Shown piece after piece: positions 34,211-42,444 of a DNA stretch of 64,000 nt. The position numbers and the translations under genes were made by a program. Positions within the stretch are counted from its first letter, which is position 1, and each line of letters starts with the position of its first letter. The stretch comes from Campylobacterales bacterium (GTDB lineage Bacteria; Campylobacterota; Campylobacteria; Campylobacterales; Sulfurimonadaceae), in NCBI GenBank assembly GCA_016938175.1, contig JAFGVE010000028.1:62001-126000 (forward strand), read 5' to 3'. The notes beneath the pieces were generated by a model. It ran no database searches, was not told the DNA's origin, and was given only the letters and a program-made list of their open reading frames with translations.

Positions 34211-34501
34211 ATGACAACACGTGTGGAAATTATAAATGATTTTTTAGCTTTAAACGTAAAGCCTGGAAAAACGATTCAAGACATTGTTGAGGCATCAGGG
34301 AGTGCACTTCCTTTTGGTTGTAGAGATGGTGAATGTGGTACATGTATAGTGACAATAGAGTCTGGAATGGAGTTTTTAAGCGATGTAACTGAAAAAGAGA
34401 AAACAGTTATGAAAATGCTCAATGAAACAAGTCCAAAAGCACGTTTATCGTGTCAAATGAAAATCGTAGAGCCAAATGGTTTAGTACGCCTTAAGTACTA
34501 A
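34211..34501 (+). CDS. [2Fe-2S] ferredoxin
   Basis: This 96-residue ferredoxin has PFGCRDGECGTCIVTIE (C-x4-C-x2-C) and RLSCQMKI as ligands. It is paralogous to the ferredoxin at 44055. It lies 31 bp after the FeSII-type gene and probably shares its transcript; a CCCTC/GAGGG hairpin follows. It is a likely electron carrier for nitrogenase or cofactor assembly. Confidence 0.9.
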   Translation: MTTRVEIINDFLALNVKPGKTIQDIVEASGSALPFGCRDGECGTCIVTIESGMEFLSDVTEKEKTVMKMLNETSPKARLSCQMKIVEPNGLVRLKY

Positions 34502-34509
34502 TCTTCTCT

Positions 34510-34523
34510 CCCTCTTTTGAGGG
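34510..34523. terminator. Hairpin after the ferredoxin gene
   Basis: CCCTC-TTTT-GAGGG, nine bases after the stop, followed by an A/T-rich stretch. A short terminator. Confidence 0.45.
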
Positions 34524-34566
34524 ATTTACATAAAAAAATCCTTTATTATCTTCAATAATTATTTTC

Positions 34567-34582
34567 TAGAACAAAATATGCA
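34567..34582 (+). promoter_or_regulatory. σ54-type promoter of the rpoN-like gene
   Basis: TAGAACAAAATATGCA; G34569 and GC 34580-34581. It implies σ54-dependent expression of a σ54 gene, a positive loop. Confidence 0.75.
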
Positions 34583-34659
34583 GTGGTATAAAAAATGGAC
34601 ATTCAAAGAGGTTTTTATGTCCAATATGTAATATACTACCCTATAGAGAAGATAAAAAA

Positions 34660-35928
34660 ATGAAACAACAATTTAATTTTAAGCAAAAACAGCTTCCAAG
34701 ACTCTCCATGCAAACTTGGCTCCCTTTATTGCAGTGTTCATTAAGTGACTTGGAAAAGCACATTCAGGTCATTACAAATGAAAATCCTTGCTTAGAAGTC
34801 GCATCTGGATTTGAAATGCCTGAGAGTTCCTCTTCAAGTTCACATAATACATATATGGAGTATCAAAACCATGTTTCTAACTCTTCAAGTGATGAAATAG
34901 AGTGGATGAGTGTCTCAAATCAATCTTTGTATGAGAAACTCGATGAACAGATTGTTGCACCACTTTTTCCTACACCAATCTCTCAAAAAATTGCAAAACA
35001 AATCATCTATTACATCAATGATGAGGGTTACTTTGAAGGTAATGTAGAAGAGATAGCAAAGCAGTGTGAGGTGGATGTTTATAAAGTAGAACAAGTACGT
35101 CAACGTTTTGCATACTTAGAGCCTATTGGTGTTGGGGCAGTCGATTATAAAGAGTCTTTTTTATTTCAGTTAAACGAGTTTGATTTGGATGATGAACTAA
35201 GTATTCTTTTGAGTGCTATGATTATCCAGTTTGAAGACATAGAGAAGTTTTTAAATCATGCTCGTGCACATGATGCCAAAGAGATTATAAAACATCTAAA
35301 CAATCCTCCTGCCATTGCATATATGGAGAGTGAAGCTGCTGTACTTCCAGATATTTTTGTAGAGTTTGCAGGAAATGATCTCAATATAAAAATCAATAAC
35401 GATTTTTATCCCAATCTTATGGTTAATCAAATAGACAAATATGATAATTTCGCAAAACAGAAATTTAAAGAGGCACGTGAACTGGTAAAACTTCTTGATC
35501 TTCGTAAAGCTACTCTTTATAACATCGCTCTTGTTTTGATAGAGAAGCAGTATGCTTTTTTTATGGGGAGTGAGTTAAAACCTCTTAAACTGCAAGATGT
35601 TGCAGATGAGCTGGGTTTTAATGAGTCGACAATTTCACGTGCTATCAGTGAAAAGTACTTAGAGTGTGAGAGAGGAGTTTTTGCTTTTAAAGATTTCTTC
35701 TCAAACGCTATAGGTGAAGTTTCCACTTCCGAGATAAAACAGTTTTTAAAAAGAGTTGTTGAGAGTGAAGATAAAGAGAAACCATACAGTGATAAGTATC
35801 TCCATGAAAGCATAGAGTCACGTTTTGGCATAAAAATGGTACGCCGCTCTATAGCGAAGTATCGCCAAGAGATGGAGATAGCCTCATTTAAAGAAAGAAA
35901 GTTTTTATATAAACTAGCCACCTTATAA
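34660..35928 (+). CDS. rpoN: RpoN-type sigma factor σ54, nif-linked
   Basis: This 422-residue protein has the three σ54 regions. Region I is diverged (FKQKQLPRLSMQTWLPLLQCSLSDLEKHI...NENPCLE), the core-binding part covers ~100-290, the helix-turn-helix LKLQDVADELGFNESTISRAI is near 310, and the RpoN box reads VRRSIAKYR (394-402) where the textbook form is ARRTVAKYR. It would read the -24/-12 promoters of this region. It is preceded by a promoter of that type. Whether the genome has a second, flagellar RpoN cannot be told from this window, but the unusual -24 elements suggest a dedicated nif sigma factor. Confidence 0.9.
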   Translation: MKQQFNFKQKQLPRLSMQTWLPLLQCSLSDLEKHIQVITNENPCLEVASGFEMPESSSSSSHNTYMEYQNHVSNSSSDEIEWMSVSNQSLYEKLDEQIVAPLFPTPISQKIAKQIIYYINDEGYFEGNVEEIAKQCEVDVYKVEQVRQRFAYLEPIGVGAVDYKESFLFQLNEFDLDDELSILLSAMIIQFEDIEKFLNHARAHDAKEIIKHLNNPPAIAYMESEAAVLPDIFVEFAGNDLNIKINNDFYPNLMVNQIDKYDNFAKQKFKEARELVKLLDLRKATLYNIALVLIEKQYAFFMGSELKPLKLQDVADELGFNESTISRAISEKYLECERGVFAFKDFFSNAIGEVSTSEIKQFLKRVVESEDKEKPYSDKYLHESIESRFGIKMVRRSIAKYRQEMEIASFKERKFLYKLATL

Positions 35929-35956
35929 AAGAGGACAAGAAAGTATTTTTAACATT

Positions 35957-35966
35957 ACAATTTTGT
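35957..35966. promoter_or_regulatory. Candidate NifA upstream site 1 of nifU
   Basis: ACAATTTTGT palindrome centred ~111 bp before the predicted nifU transcription start. Confidence 0.35.
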
Positions 35967-35984
35967 CGCTCTTGTATCTGTTGA

Positions 35985-35994
35985 ACAAAATTGT
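35985..35994. promoter_or_regulatory. Candidate NifA upstream site 2 of nifU
   Basis: ACAAAATTGT (followed by C), identical to the core of the 21714-21735 palindrome, centred ~83 bp before the predicted start; 28 bp from site 1. Confidence 0.4.
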
Positions 35995-36047
35995 CACCTC
36001 TACAACTCTCCTGTTATAGATAATCTATCAAGGCACTCCAAAAAATC

Positions 36048-36063
36048 TAGAATACTAATTGCA
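36048..36063 (+). promoter_or_regulatory. σ54-type promoter of the nifU operon
   Basis: TAGAATACTAATTGCA; G36050, GC 36061-36062. About 40 bases before nifU. Confidence 0.78.
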
Positions 36064-36103
36064 ATTGCTTTTGTAATATCTGTAAACTTTTTAAGGAGTG
36101 GTT

Positions 36104-37075
36104 ATGGCAAGAGATGATTTGATAGGTGGAGCGTTATGGGAAGAGTACTCAAGTGAAGTACAGCGTCGCATGGACAATCCATCAAATATGGGTGAAATTA
36201 CTGAAGCAGAAAAGGGCAATAATGAATTAGTTATTGCTGATTTTGGGGCTGAGAGTTGTGGAGATGCTGTAAGACTTTACTGGCTAATTGATCCAAAGAC
36301 TGATACTATTAAAACTAGTAAGTTTAAGAGTTTTGGTTGTGGTACGGCTATAGCCTCATCAGATATGATGGCTGAGTTATGTATGAACAAGACTGTAGAT
36401 GACGCCTTGAAGATAACAAACATTGATGTTGAAAAAGCCCTCCGAGACAATCCTGACATTCCTGCTGTTCCCGGTCAAAAAATGCACTGTTCTGTAATGG
36501 CATATGATGTTATTAAAAAAGCTGCTTCTATATACAAGGGTGTTGATATGGATAGCTTTGAAGAGGAGTTCATCATCTGTGAGTGTGCACGTGTAACTCA
36601 AGACACACTTCTTAAGGTGATTAAGCTCAATAAACTCTCTTCTATTGAAGAGATAACTGATTATACGAAGGCAGGTGGTTTTTGTAAGTCATGTATTAAA
36701 CCAGGTGGACATGAGCAAAAAGATGTTTATTTGGTAGATTTACTCTCAGAAGTAAAAGAAGAACTAGAGGCAGAAGAGAAGTCTCGTAAGATTATTGAAG
36801 CAAAAGGAAATGGTGATTTTGCATCTATGGGACTTGTTCAGAAGATAAAATCTGTCGAGTCAATTCTTGAAGAGTATATTCGTCCTACACTTAAGGCTGA
36901 TGGCGGAGATGTAGAACTCATAGATGTTAAAGAAGATAATGATAGCTTTGAGGTACTTATCAAGTATCAAGGTGAGTGTATGAGTTGTTCAATGAACACG
37001 ACAACAACTTTAGCAGGTATTCAAGATATGTTGGCGTTTAAATTAAAAGCAAATATTAGAGTTATCGTAACATAA
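36104..37075 (+). CDS. nifU: Fe-S cluster scaffold NifU
   Basis: NifU (323 residues) builds Fe-S clusters with NifS. Three domains are visible: an IscU-like scaffold (GDAVRLYWLID..., SFGCGTAIASSD, MHCSVMAYD), a central [2Fe-2S] domain (IICECARVTQDTLL, GGFCKSCIKPGGH) and a C-terminal Nfu domain (LKADGGDVELID, GECMSCSMNTTT). AAGGAGTGGTT precedes ATG 36104. The stop overlaps the next ATG by one base. NifS lies far away at 61151. Confidence 0.96.
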   Translation: MARDDLIGGALWEEYSSEVQRRMDNPSNMGEITEAEKGNNELVIADFGAESCGDAVRLYWLIDPKTDTIKTSKFKSFGCGTAIASSDMMAELCMNKTVDDALKITNIDVEKALRDNPDIPAVPGQKMHCSVMAYDVIKKAASIYKGVDMDSFEEEFIICECARVTQDTLLKVIKLNKLSSIEEITDYTKAGGFCKSCIKPGGHEQKDVYLVDLLSEVKEELEAEEKSRKIIEAKGNGDFASMGLVQKIKSVESILEEYIRPTLKADGGDVELIDVKEDNDSFEVLIKYQGECMSCSMNTTTTLAGIQDMLAFKLKANIRVIVT

Positions 37076-38199
37076 TGAGCTTTGCAACAAAAGAGGGTAC
37101 TTTTGCATACTTGAAGCAGTTTCCAAAGTATGCAAAGGATTTTTATCGGTTTAATGGTGACTTTTTTGTCTCCTCAATTGGTTTAGGTACTTTTAGAAAA
37201 GAGCCATATAGAGAAGAGAATTATGTAGTGAACTACAAGAACTCTGTAAAGATGGCAGTGCTAAATGGAATTAACCTTATTGACACAGCAATAAATTACC
37301 GATACCAAGTGAGTGAAGAGGAGATAGGTGAGGCACTAGAGGAGTTGTTTAAAGAGAACAAAGCAACAAGGGAACAGCTTATTATTACCTCAAAAGCCGG
37401 TTTTTTACCTTTAGAGTTTCCTTTTCCAGATAACCCTTATGAGTGGATTGAAACAAATGTTGTAAAACGTGGTCTGGCAAAAAAAGAAGAAATTGTAATT
37501 GATCAGCACTGTTTATCTCCCCAGTATCTTAGATGGAGTATAGAGAAGTCTCTTTCAAATCTCAAGTTAAAGACACTTGATATTATGTTTTTACATAATC
37601 CTGAAACACAGCTAGGTTACATAGAGTATGAAACTTTATTAGAACGTATAGAAAAAGCTTTTGAACTCTTTGAAACAATGGTACAAGAGGGGAAAATTAA
37701 AGCTTACGGTATAGCTGCATGGAATGGTTTTTTATATGAAGATACGCATAAAGAGTATATAAGTTTGGGTGACGTGGTATCTATAGCTCAAAAAGTTGGT
37801 GGCAAAGAGCATCACTTTAAGTATATACAATCACCATTTAATCTAGGTAAGCCAGAAGCATATAACTTCAACAACCAAAAAGGTCCTGATGGGCGTTACT
37901 ACACGCTTGTTCAAGCAGTACAGGGATTTGGATTGCAGTTAATGGCATCTTCATCTCTATTGCAACTCAATCTATTTAAGGCGAAATTTTCTCAAAGCAT
38001 TGGTGAAACATTGGGAACGAGTGATTTTAATGATGTGATTTCTGCACTGCAGTTTGCCCGTTCAGGCGGAGCAGTGAGTGCACTTTTTGGAGCAGTTGAT
38101 CCAAATCACGTTGAAGAAAACCTCACACTTGCATATCTTCCAAGTGCTACGAAAGCGAGCATGAATACTTTGACTTTAGGAAGTACAAATGCTTTATGA
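37075..38199 (+). CDS. Aldo/keto reductase in the nifU operon
   Basis: This 374-residue protein has an AKR barrel (GTFRKEPYREENY, NGINLIDTAINYRYQVSEEEIGEAL with the catalytic Asp/Tyr, LIITSKAGF with Lys, DIMFLHNPE, KAYGIAAWNG). It is longer than usual AKRs (~280-330). It is translationally coupled to nifU and to the following flavoprotein gene. The substrate is unknown; its position suggests a redox task linked to nitrogen fixation. Confidence 0.85.
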   Translation: MSFATKEGTFAYLKQFPKYAKDFYRFNGDFFVSSIGLGTFRKEPYREENYVVNYKNSVKMAVLNGINLIDTAINYRYQVSEEEIGEALEELFKENKATREQLIITSKAGFLPLEFPFPDNPYEWIETNVVKRGLAKKEEIVIDQHCLSPQYLRWSIEKSLSNLKLKTLDIMFLHNPETQLGYIEYETLLERIEKAFELFETMVQEGKIKAYGIAAWNGFLYEDTHKEYISLGDVVSIAQKVGGKEHHFKYIQSPFNLGKPEAYNFNNQKGPDGRYYTLVQAVQGFGLQLMASSSLLQLNLFKAKFSQSIGETLGTSDFNDVISALQFARSGGAVSALFGAVDPNHVEENLTLAYLPSATKASMNTLTLGSTNAL

Positions 38200-39844
38200 T
38201 GTCATAGTTGTCGGAAGCGGAATAGCTGGTCTTTTCTCAGCTTTATATGCAAAGAAGTCCGGTGTTAAAGTTGCCGTTCTTACAAAAAGCAATCCTTTTC
38301 GCTCAAACTCAGCAGTGGCTTCAGGTGGTATAAACGCAGTCATAAATATAAGTGAGTATGATTCAATATTAAATCATATCAATGATACTATCAATGGTGC
38401 AGATGGATTAATAAATGAAAAAAACATTTCAGATATGTGCCATGATGCTCCTGAAATAATTGAAGAGCTAAAAGAGATGGGAGTGGGATTTGACTCCGAT
38501 GAAGAGGGTAATGTATTACAGCGTCCTTTTGGAGGCTCCAAGGCAAATAGAACATGTTATATAGCAGATAGAACAGGGAGTGCCATTGTTCAAAAACTTC
38601 TTTTGGAGTGTAGAAATAGTGGTGTACATATCTTAAGTAATCATCAGTTTTTAAACATTACCAAGTTTCACAATAAGCTTAGCGGCGTAACGGTTTTAAG
38701 AAGAAGGGATTCACAGGTTATCGCTTTAGCATGTAAGTCTCTTGTTCTTGCAGGAGGAGGTTATGCAGGTATTTTTAGGGGACACTCTACAAACTCTCAA
38801 GAGAGCTCAGGTGATATTATAGCAGCCGCTCTTCGTGCAAAAATGAAACTTTCAAATATGGAGTTCGTACAGTTCCATCCTACTACTTTAATAAATAACG
38901 GAGCATTAATTAGTGAGGCGGCACGCGGAGAGGGTGCATATATTGTAGATGAAACAGGCAGACGTTTTACAGATGAGCTGCAAACGAGGGACAAGCTCTC
39001 CATAGAGATAGCACAACACATTATAGACGGGCACAAAGTCTATCTTGACTTTAGGCATATGCCAGCGGAGACTATAGAGAAGAAGTTACCATCAACTCAA
39101 AAAATTGCTCTGAGTGGTGCAGGTATAGACATTACAACGGAGCTGTTGCAAATAACCCCTTCTGCACACTACAGCATAGGGGGGATTTGGACTAGAGGGG
39201 ATACCTCAACTGATATAGACGGTGTATATGCCTGTGGTGAATGTGCTATGACTGGTGTTCATGGTGCAAACAGACTAGGAGGAAACTCTTTACTTGAAGG
39301 TGTCTACTTTGGACGCTTGGCTGGATATGAGGCATCTAAAAGAGCTATAAGAAGAGATTTCTTGCCTATAGATTACGCCATTATAGATAAAGAGATGCGT
39401 AGAATAGAATTAATAATAGAGGGGGAGAATTATTTCAACGTCAATGCAATGCGTAAAAGCTTGGGAGAGTCGCTATTTCAAAATGTAGGTGTATTTCGAA
39501 CTGAAGAGTCACTTACAAATGCGTTTGAGTATATAGGATATCTCTTTAAGAGACAGTATGGAATACACTGTGTCAACAAAGAGAAGGAAAACAATGTAGA
39601 GCTATCTTCAATACTCGAGTTTAAAAATGCACTTTATATTGCAGAGGCAATGACACTCAGTGCTTTAAAACGCGAAGAGAGTAGAGGTGTACATCATCGT
39701 AAAGATTTTATCAAAAGGGATGATAAAAGATTTTCTTCACCATCATATGTAAAACTATTAGATGACTTTCTCTTTGAAATCACTTTTGAAAATCAGATGG
39801 TAGGCGACTTGTGGTACAGACTCAAAAAATATTTATTTCATTAA
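38189..39844 (+). CDS. NadB/fumarate-reductase-type flavoprotein
   Basis: This 551-residue FAD enzyme resembles L-aspartate oxidase and fumarate reductase flavoprotein subunits: FAD loop VVGSGIAGLFSALYA, SNSAVASGGINAV, EFVQFHPTT, ISEAARGEGAYIVDETGRRF, and the second FAD site GVYACGECAMTGVHGANRLGGNSLLEGVYFGRLAG. It overlaps the AKR gene by 11 bp. In a nif operon it may feed NAD synthesis or act as a fumarate-linked redox enzyme. Without a strict active-site comparison I leave it unnamed. Confidence 0.82.
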   Translation: MLYDVIVVGSGIAGLFSALYAKKSGVKVAVLTKSNPFRSNSAVASGGINAVINISEYDSILNHINDTINGADGLINEKNISDMCHDAPEIIEELKEMGVGFDSDEEGNVLQRPFGGSKANRTCYIADRTGSAIVQKLLLECRNSGVHILSNHQFLNITKFHNKLSGVTVLRRRDSQVIALACKSLVLAGGGYAGIFRGHSTNSQESSGDIIAAALRAKMKLSNMEFVQFHPTTLINNGALISEAARGEGAYIVDETGRRFTDELQTRDKLSIEIAQHIIDGHKVYLDFRHMPAETIEKKLPSTQKIALSGAGIDITTELLQITPSAHYSIGGIWTRGDTSTDIDGVYACGECAMTGVHGANRLGGNSLLEGVYFGRLAGYEASKRAIRRDFLPIDYAIIDKEMRRIELIIEGENYFNVNAMRKSLGESLFQNVGVFRTEESLTNAFEYIGYLFKRQYGIHCVNKEKENNVELSSILEFKNALYIAEAMTLSALKREESRGVHHRKDFIKRDDKRFSSPSYVKLLDDFLFEITFENQMVGDLWYRLKKYLFH

Positions 39845-39856
39845 AAGGATACAAAA

Positions 39857-40081
39857 ATGGCAAAGATAATGTTAAGAGAAAATGATGCAGGAGAGATTCT
39901 GTTTTATTTGGCAAAAAGAGATATGGAAGAGATTATTACTGAGCTAGAGTTTAGTACGGATGAGAAGTGGGGCGGTACTGTTAAACTTACTAATGGTGAC
40001 ACTTGGTATATAACTCCACAAGAGAAATTGCTTCCTGGTGAAGTAGTTGCTAAGATTGTCGAACGTGGCGATGCAGACTAA
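39857..40081 (+). CDS. nifT: NifT/FixU
   Basis: This 74-residue protein matches NifT/FixU: AKIMLRENDAGEILFYLAKRDMEE, EKWGGTVKLTNGDTWYITP, LPGEVVAKIVER. The role of NifT is unknown and it is dispensable in several diazotrophs. AAAGGATAC precedes the ATG. Last gene of the nifU operon, converging on nifA. Confidence 0.92.
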   Translation: MAKIMLRENDAGEILFYLAKRDMEEIITELEFSTDEKWGGTVKLTNGDTWYITPQEKLLPGEVVAKIVERGDAD

Positions 40082-40095
40082 AAGAGTTTCCTCTT

Positions 40096-41736
40096 TTAAA
40101 TATTGATATCGTATTTTTTGATTTTATATCCAATTTGACGGGCAGTCATTCCTAATTGGGCAGCTGCTTTTGTCTGGATACCACGGTTGTCAATAAGTGC
40201 TTGAATAATGGAATCTTTTTCCATTTCATGCAGACTTTTATTAGTTATGATTGGATTAGCTTGCTCAGGCACATCTTTTTGTACAGTAGGTTGTGTGTTT
40301 GACATAAGAGTTGTTTGTGTATTTGTATTCTCTTCTTGCATAAACATTTTTTGGTAGTTAAATGGCAGTACATGATTTAACATTTCAGGCTGGATAACAC
40401 CATCAGGACATATAAGGACAATTCTCTCCATAGTGTTTTGCAATTCACGAATATTTCCAGGCCAAGGATAATTGAGTAGTGCTTCAAGAGCCTCTTTTGA
40501 GAGAACCATTTTTTTCTTATGCTCTTTCATGAACTTGTTAATGTAGTGCTCTATGAGTAGTTTGACATCTTCATAGCGTTCTCTAAGCGGAGGGAGATTA
40601 ATAGGAATTACATTAAGTCTGTAAAAAAGGTCTTCACGAAACTCTCCTTTTTTTACCATCTCCTCAAGATTTCTATTTGTAGCGGCTACTAAACGTACGT
40701 TTGTCTTAATGGTTTTCGTTCCACCAACTCTTTCAAACTCCTGCTCTTGCAAGAGACGTAAAAGCTTTACCTGAAGAGCAGGGGATACATCACCTATTTC
40801 ATCTAAAAATAGTGTACCGCCATCTGCTAACTCAAACCTTCCTTTACGCATCTCTTTTGCATCAGTAAAGGCACCTTTTTCATGTCCAAAAAGTTCACTC
40901 TCCAAAAGTGTCTCACTAATTGCCGCACAGTTTAGTTTTATAAAAGCCCCGTTCTTACGTTTACTGAGGTTGTGTACCGCTGTAGCAATAAGCTCTTTAC
41001 CCGTACCGGTTTCACCTCTGACCAATATAGTCGCATCCGATGGGGATACAGTCTCTAACATGCTAAAGACCTGTTTCATTTTAGTACTGTTACCGATGAT
41101 ATTTTCAAATTTATACTCATCGAGTATCTCTTGTTTATAGTATGTTTTTAGTTCTGTTAATGTCTCTTTTTCTCTTGCATGTCTACGTTGGGTTGCGAGT
41201 GTTCCTCCAAAGAGTGAACCAACTATGGTTAACATTCTTACAATGTCATCAAAGTTTAAAACACAATTTTTTTGAATATTTGCAGAGATAACACCAAAGA
41301 GTCCTTCATCTTGAATGATTGGAACGGCTATATAAGAGATAGAGTTTGTGTTGAGTTTACCCATTTTATTGAGATAGTTTATGTTGTTGTGTACATTCTC
41401 AATAACTACGGGCTCACCACTTTGTGCCGCAAGTCCAGTTGCACCTTCACCAATTTTATATACAGCCATTTTTTGTTGTTGTGGTGTTAAGTCTATGGAG
41501 GCATACAGTTCAAGTTCGCTAAGATCATCGGAAGCTAAAAAGAGTGTACATCTTTCAAGATAAGAGTTGTGTTTTAAGATTCGCATCACTTTTTCAATGC
41601 ACTCTTTTATCTCAACTTCATTTGTCATTGAGAGTAAAAGAGCAATGTCATAAAGAATTTTAATCTCTTCATATGCAAAGGTTAAGGCACATGTTTGACA
41701 ATCTTCATTATCGGGTATTCTTAAATCGGTGTACAT
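40096..41736 (-). CDS. nifA: NifA transcriptional activator with variant GAFTDA loop
   Basis: NifA (~546 residues) activates σ54 promoters. It has an N-terminal GAF domain (~25-175; a CQTC motif lies at its start), an AAA+ domain (GETGTGKE, LFLDEIGDVSP, R-finger region) and a Fis-type helix-turn-helix at the end (TKAAAQLGMTARQIGYKI). The loop that contacts σ54 reads GAFTDA (residues 288-293) instead of GAFTGA. The interdomain Cys cluster of oxygen-sensitive NifA proteins is not present. I chose ATG 41736 over a TTG at 41748. A TATAAT on the minus strand at 41777-41772 suggests σ70 transcription. Confidence 0.93.
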   Translation of the reverse strand: MYTDLRIPDNEDCQTCALTFAYEEIKILYDIALLLSMTNEVEIKECIEKVMRILKHNSYLERCTLFLASDDLSELELYASIDLTPQQQKMAVYKIGEGATGLAAQSGEPVVIENVHNNINYLNKMGKLNTNSISYIAVPIIQDEGLFGVISANIQKNCVLNFDDIVRMLTIVGSLFGGTLATQRRHAREKETLTELKTYYKQEILDEYKFENIIGNSTKMKQVFSMLETVSPSDATILVRGETGTGKELIATAVHNLSKRKNGAFIKLNCAAISETLLESELFGHEKGAFTDAKEMRKGRFELADGGTLFLDEIGDVSPALQVKLLRLLQEQEFERVGGTKTIKTNVRLVAATNRNLEEMVKKGEFREDLFYRLNVIPINLPPLRERYEDVKLLIEHYINKFMKEHKKKMVLSKEALEALLNYPWPGNIRELQNTMERIVLICPDGVIQPEMLNHVLPFNYQKMFMQEENTNTQTTLMSNTQPTVQKDVPEQANPIITNKSLHEMEKDSIIQALIDNRGIQTKAAAQLGMTARQIGYKIKKYDINI

Positions 41737-41771
41737 CAATTTTTCCAAATTTTTTCTTTTTCGAACACACT

Positions 41772-41777
41772 ATTATA
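41772..41777 (-). promoter_or_regulatory. Possible σ70 -10 box of nifA
   Basis: Minus-strand TATAAT ~36 bases before the nifA ATG; no clear -35 element. Confidence 0.35.
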
Positions 41778-41842
41778 TATTTAATTTCCTTTAAAATGAA
41801 CAAAAAAATGTATGAATTATAATCATATATATGGACTATTTT

Positions 41843-41858
41843 TAGAACACATTATGCA
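41843..41858 (+). promoter_or_regulatory. σ54-type promoter of the peroxiredoxin operon
   Basis: TAGAACACATTATGCA; G41845, GC 41856-41857. It overrides an in-frame ATG at 41812, fixing the start at 41887. Confidence 0.75.
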
Positions 41859-41886
41859 CTTGTTGGTTAAAAAAAGAGGAGTTACA

Positions 41887-42435
41887 ATGGAAATCACAGT
41901 GCATGGAACACAAACGCCATTAGGTGGAAAAGAGGTGAGTGTTGGAGCAGAAGCACCTGCTGCAAGAATCACAAAACTTGACGGGAGCCAAAATGTTATA
42001 GGCATGATAGCCCCAAATACACAGTTGATAATTGCAATTCCGTCATTAAAAACCGAAGTATGTTCTTTGGGCGCTAAAAAGTTTAACGAGCTTGTCAAAC
42101 AGTTTAAAAAACTTGACACTATTATGGTTACAACAGATGATTTGGAGTTTGTAAAAGAGTATGCTCAAAAAGAGTCCATAGACGCAGCACAAATTGTTAT
42201 AGATACTGAGAGACAGTTTGCCAAGAAGTTTGGACTGCTCATTACAGAAGGAAAGCTCAGAGACCGTCTGGCACGCGCTGTATTTGTTATAGATAGAGAA
42301 GGTATAGTCGCTTATAAAGAGTTGGTAGGAGAGATAGTCGATGAAGTCGATTATGAGGCTTGTGTCAATGCCATAGATTCTATAGTCAGTGTGAAACAAA
42401 AAGGGCATACCCATGAAAACTGGATGTCCGTATAG
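41887..42435 (+). CDS. tpx: Thiol peroxidase (Tpx-like peroxiredoxin)
   Basis: This 182-residue peroxiredoxin of the Tpx class (ITVHGTQTPLGGKEVSVGAEAPAARITKLDG) has its peroxidatic Cys in LKTEVCSLGAKKFN. The resolving Cys of typical Tpx (about 34 residues later) is replaced; the segment reads FVKEYAQKES, so it would act as a 1-Cys enzyme. A non-conserved Cys is near the C-terminus (EACVNA). AGAGGAG precedes the ATG. Under σ54-type control it likely protects nitrogen-fixing cells from peroxide. Confidence 0.85.
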   Translation: MEITVHGTQTPLGGKEVSVGAEAPAARITKLDGSQNVIGMIAPNTQLIIAIPSLKTEVCSLGAKKFNELVKQFKKLDTIMVTTDDLEFVKEYAQKESIDAAQIVIDTERQFAKKFGLLITEGKLRDRLARAVFVIDREGIVAYKELVGEIVDEVDYEACVNAIDSIVSVKQKGHTHENWMSV

Positions 42436-42444
42436 TACATACAG

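Noticed and set aside
36098..36103. GTG at 36098 as nifU start
   Set aside because: The GTG is part of the AAGGAGTG ribosome site itself; ATG 36104 has good spacing.
38189..39844. Naming the flavoprotein nadB
   Set aside because: Motifs fit both aspartate oxidase and fumarate-reductase flavoproteins; no nadA/nadC neighbours are seen.
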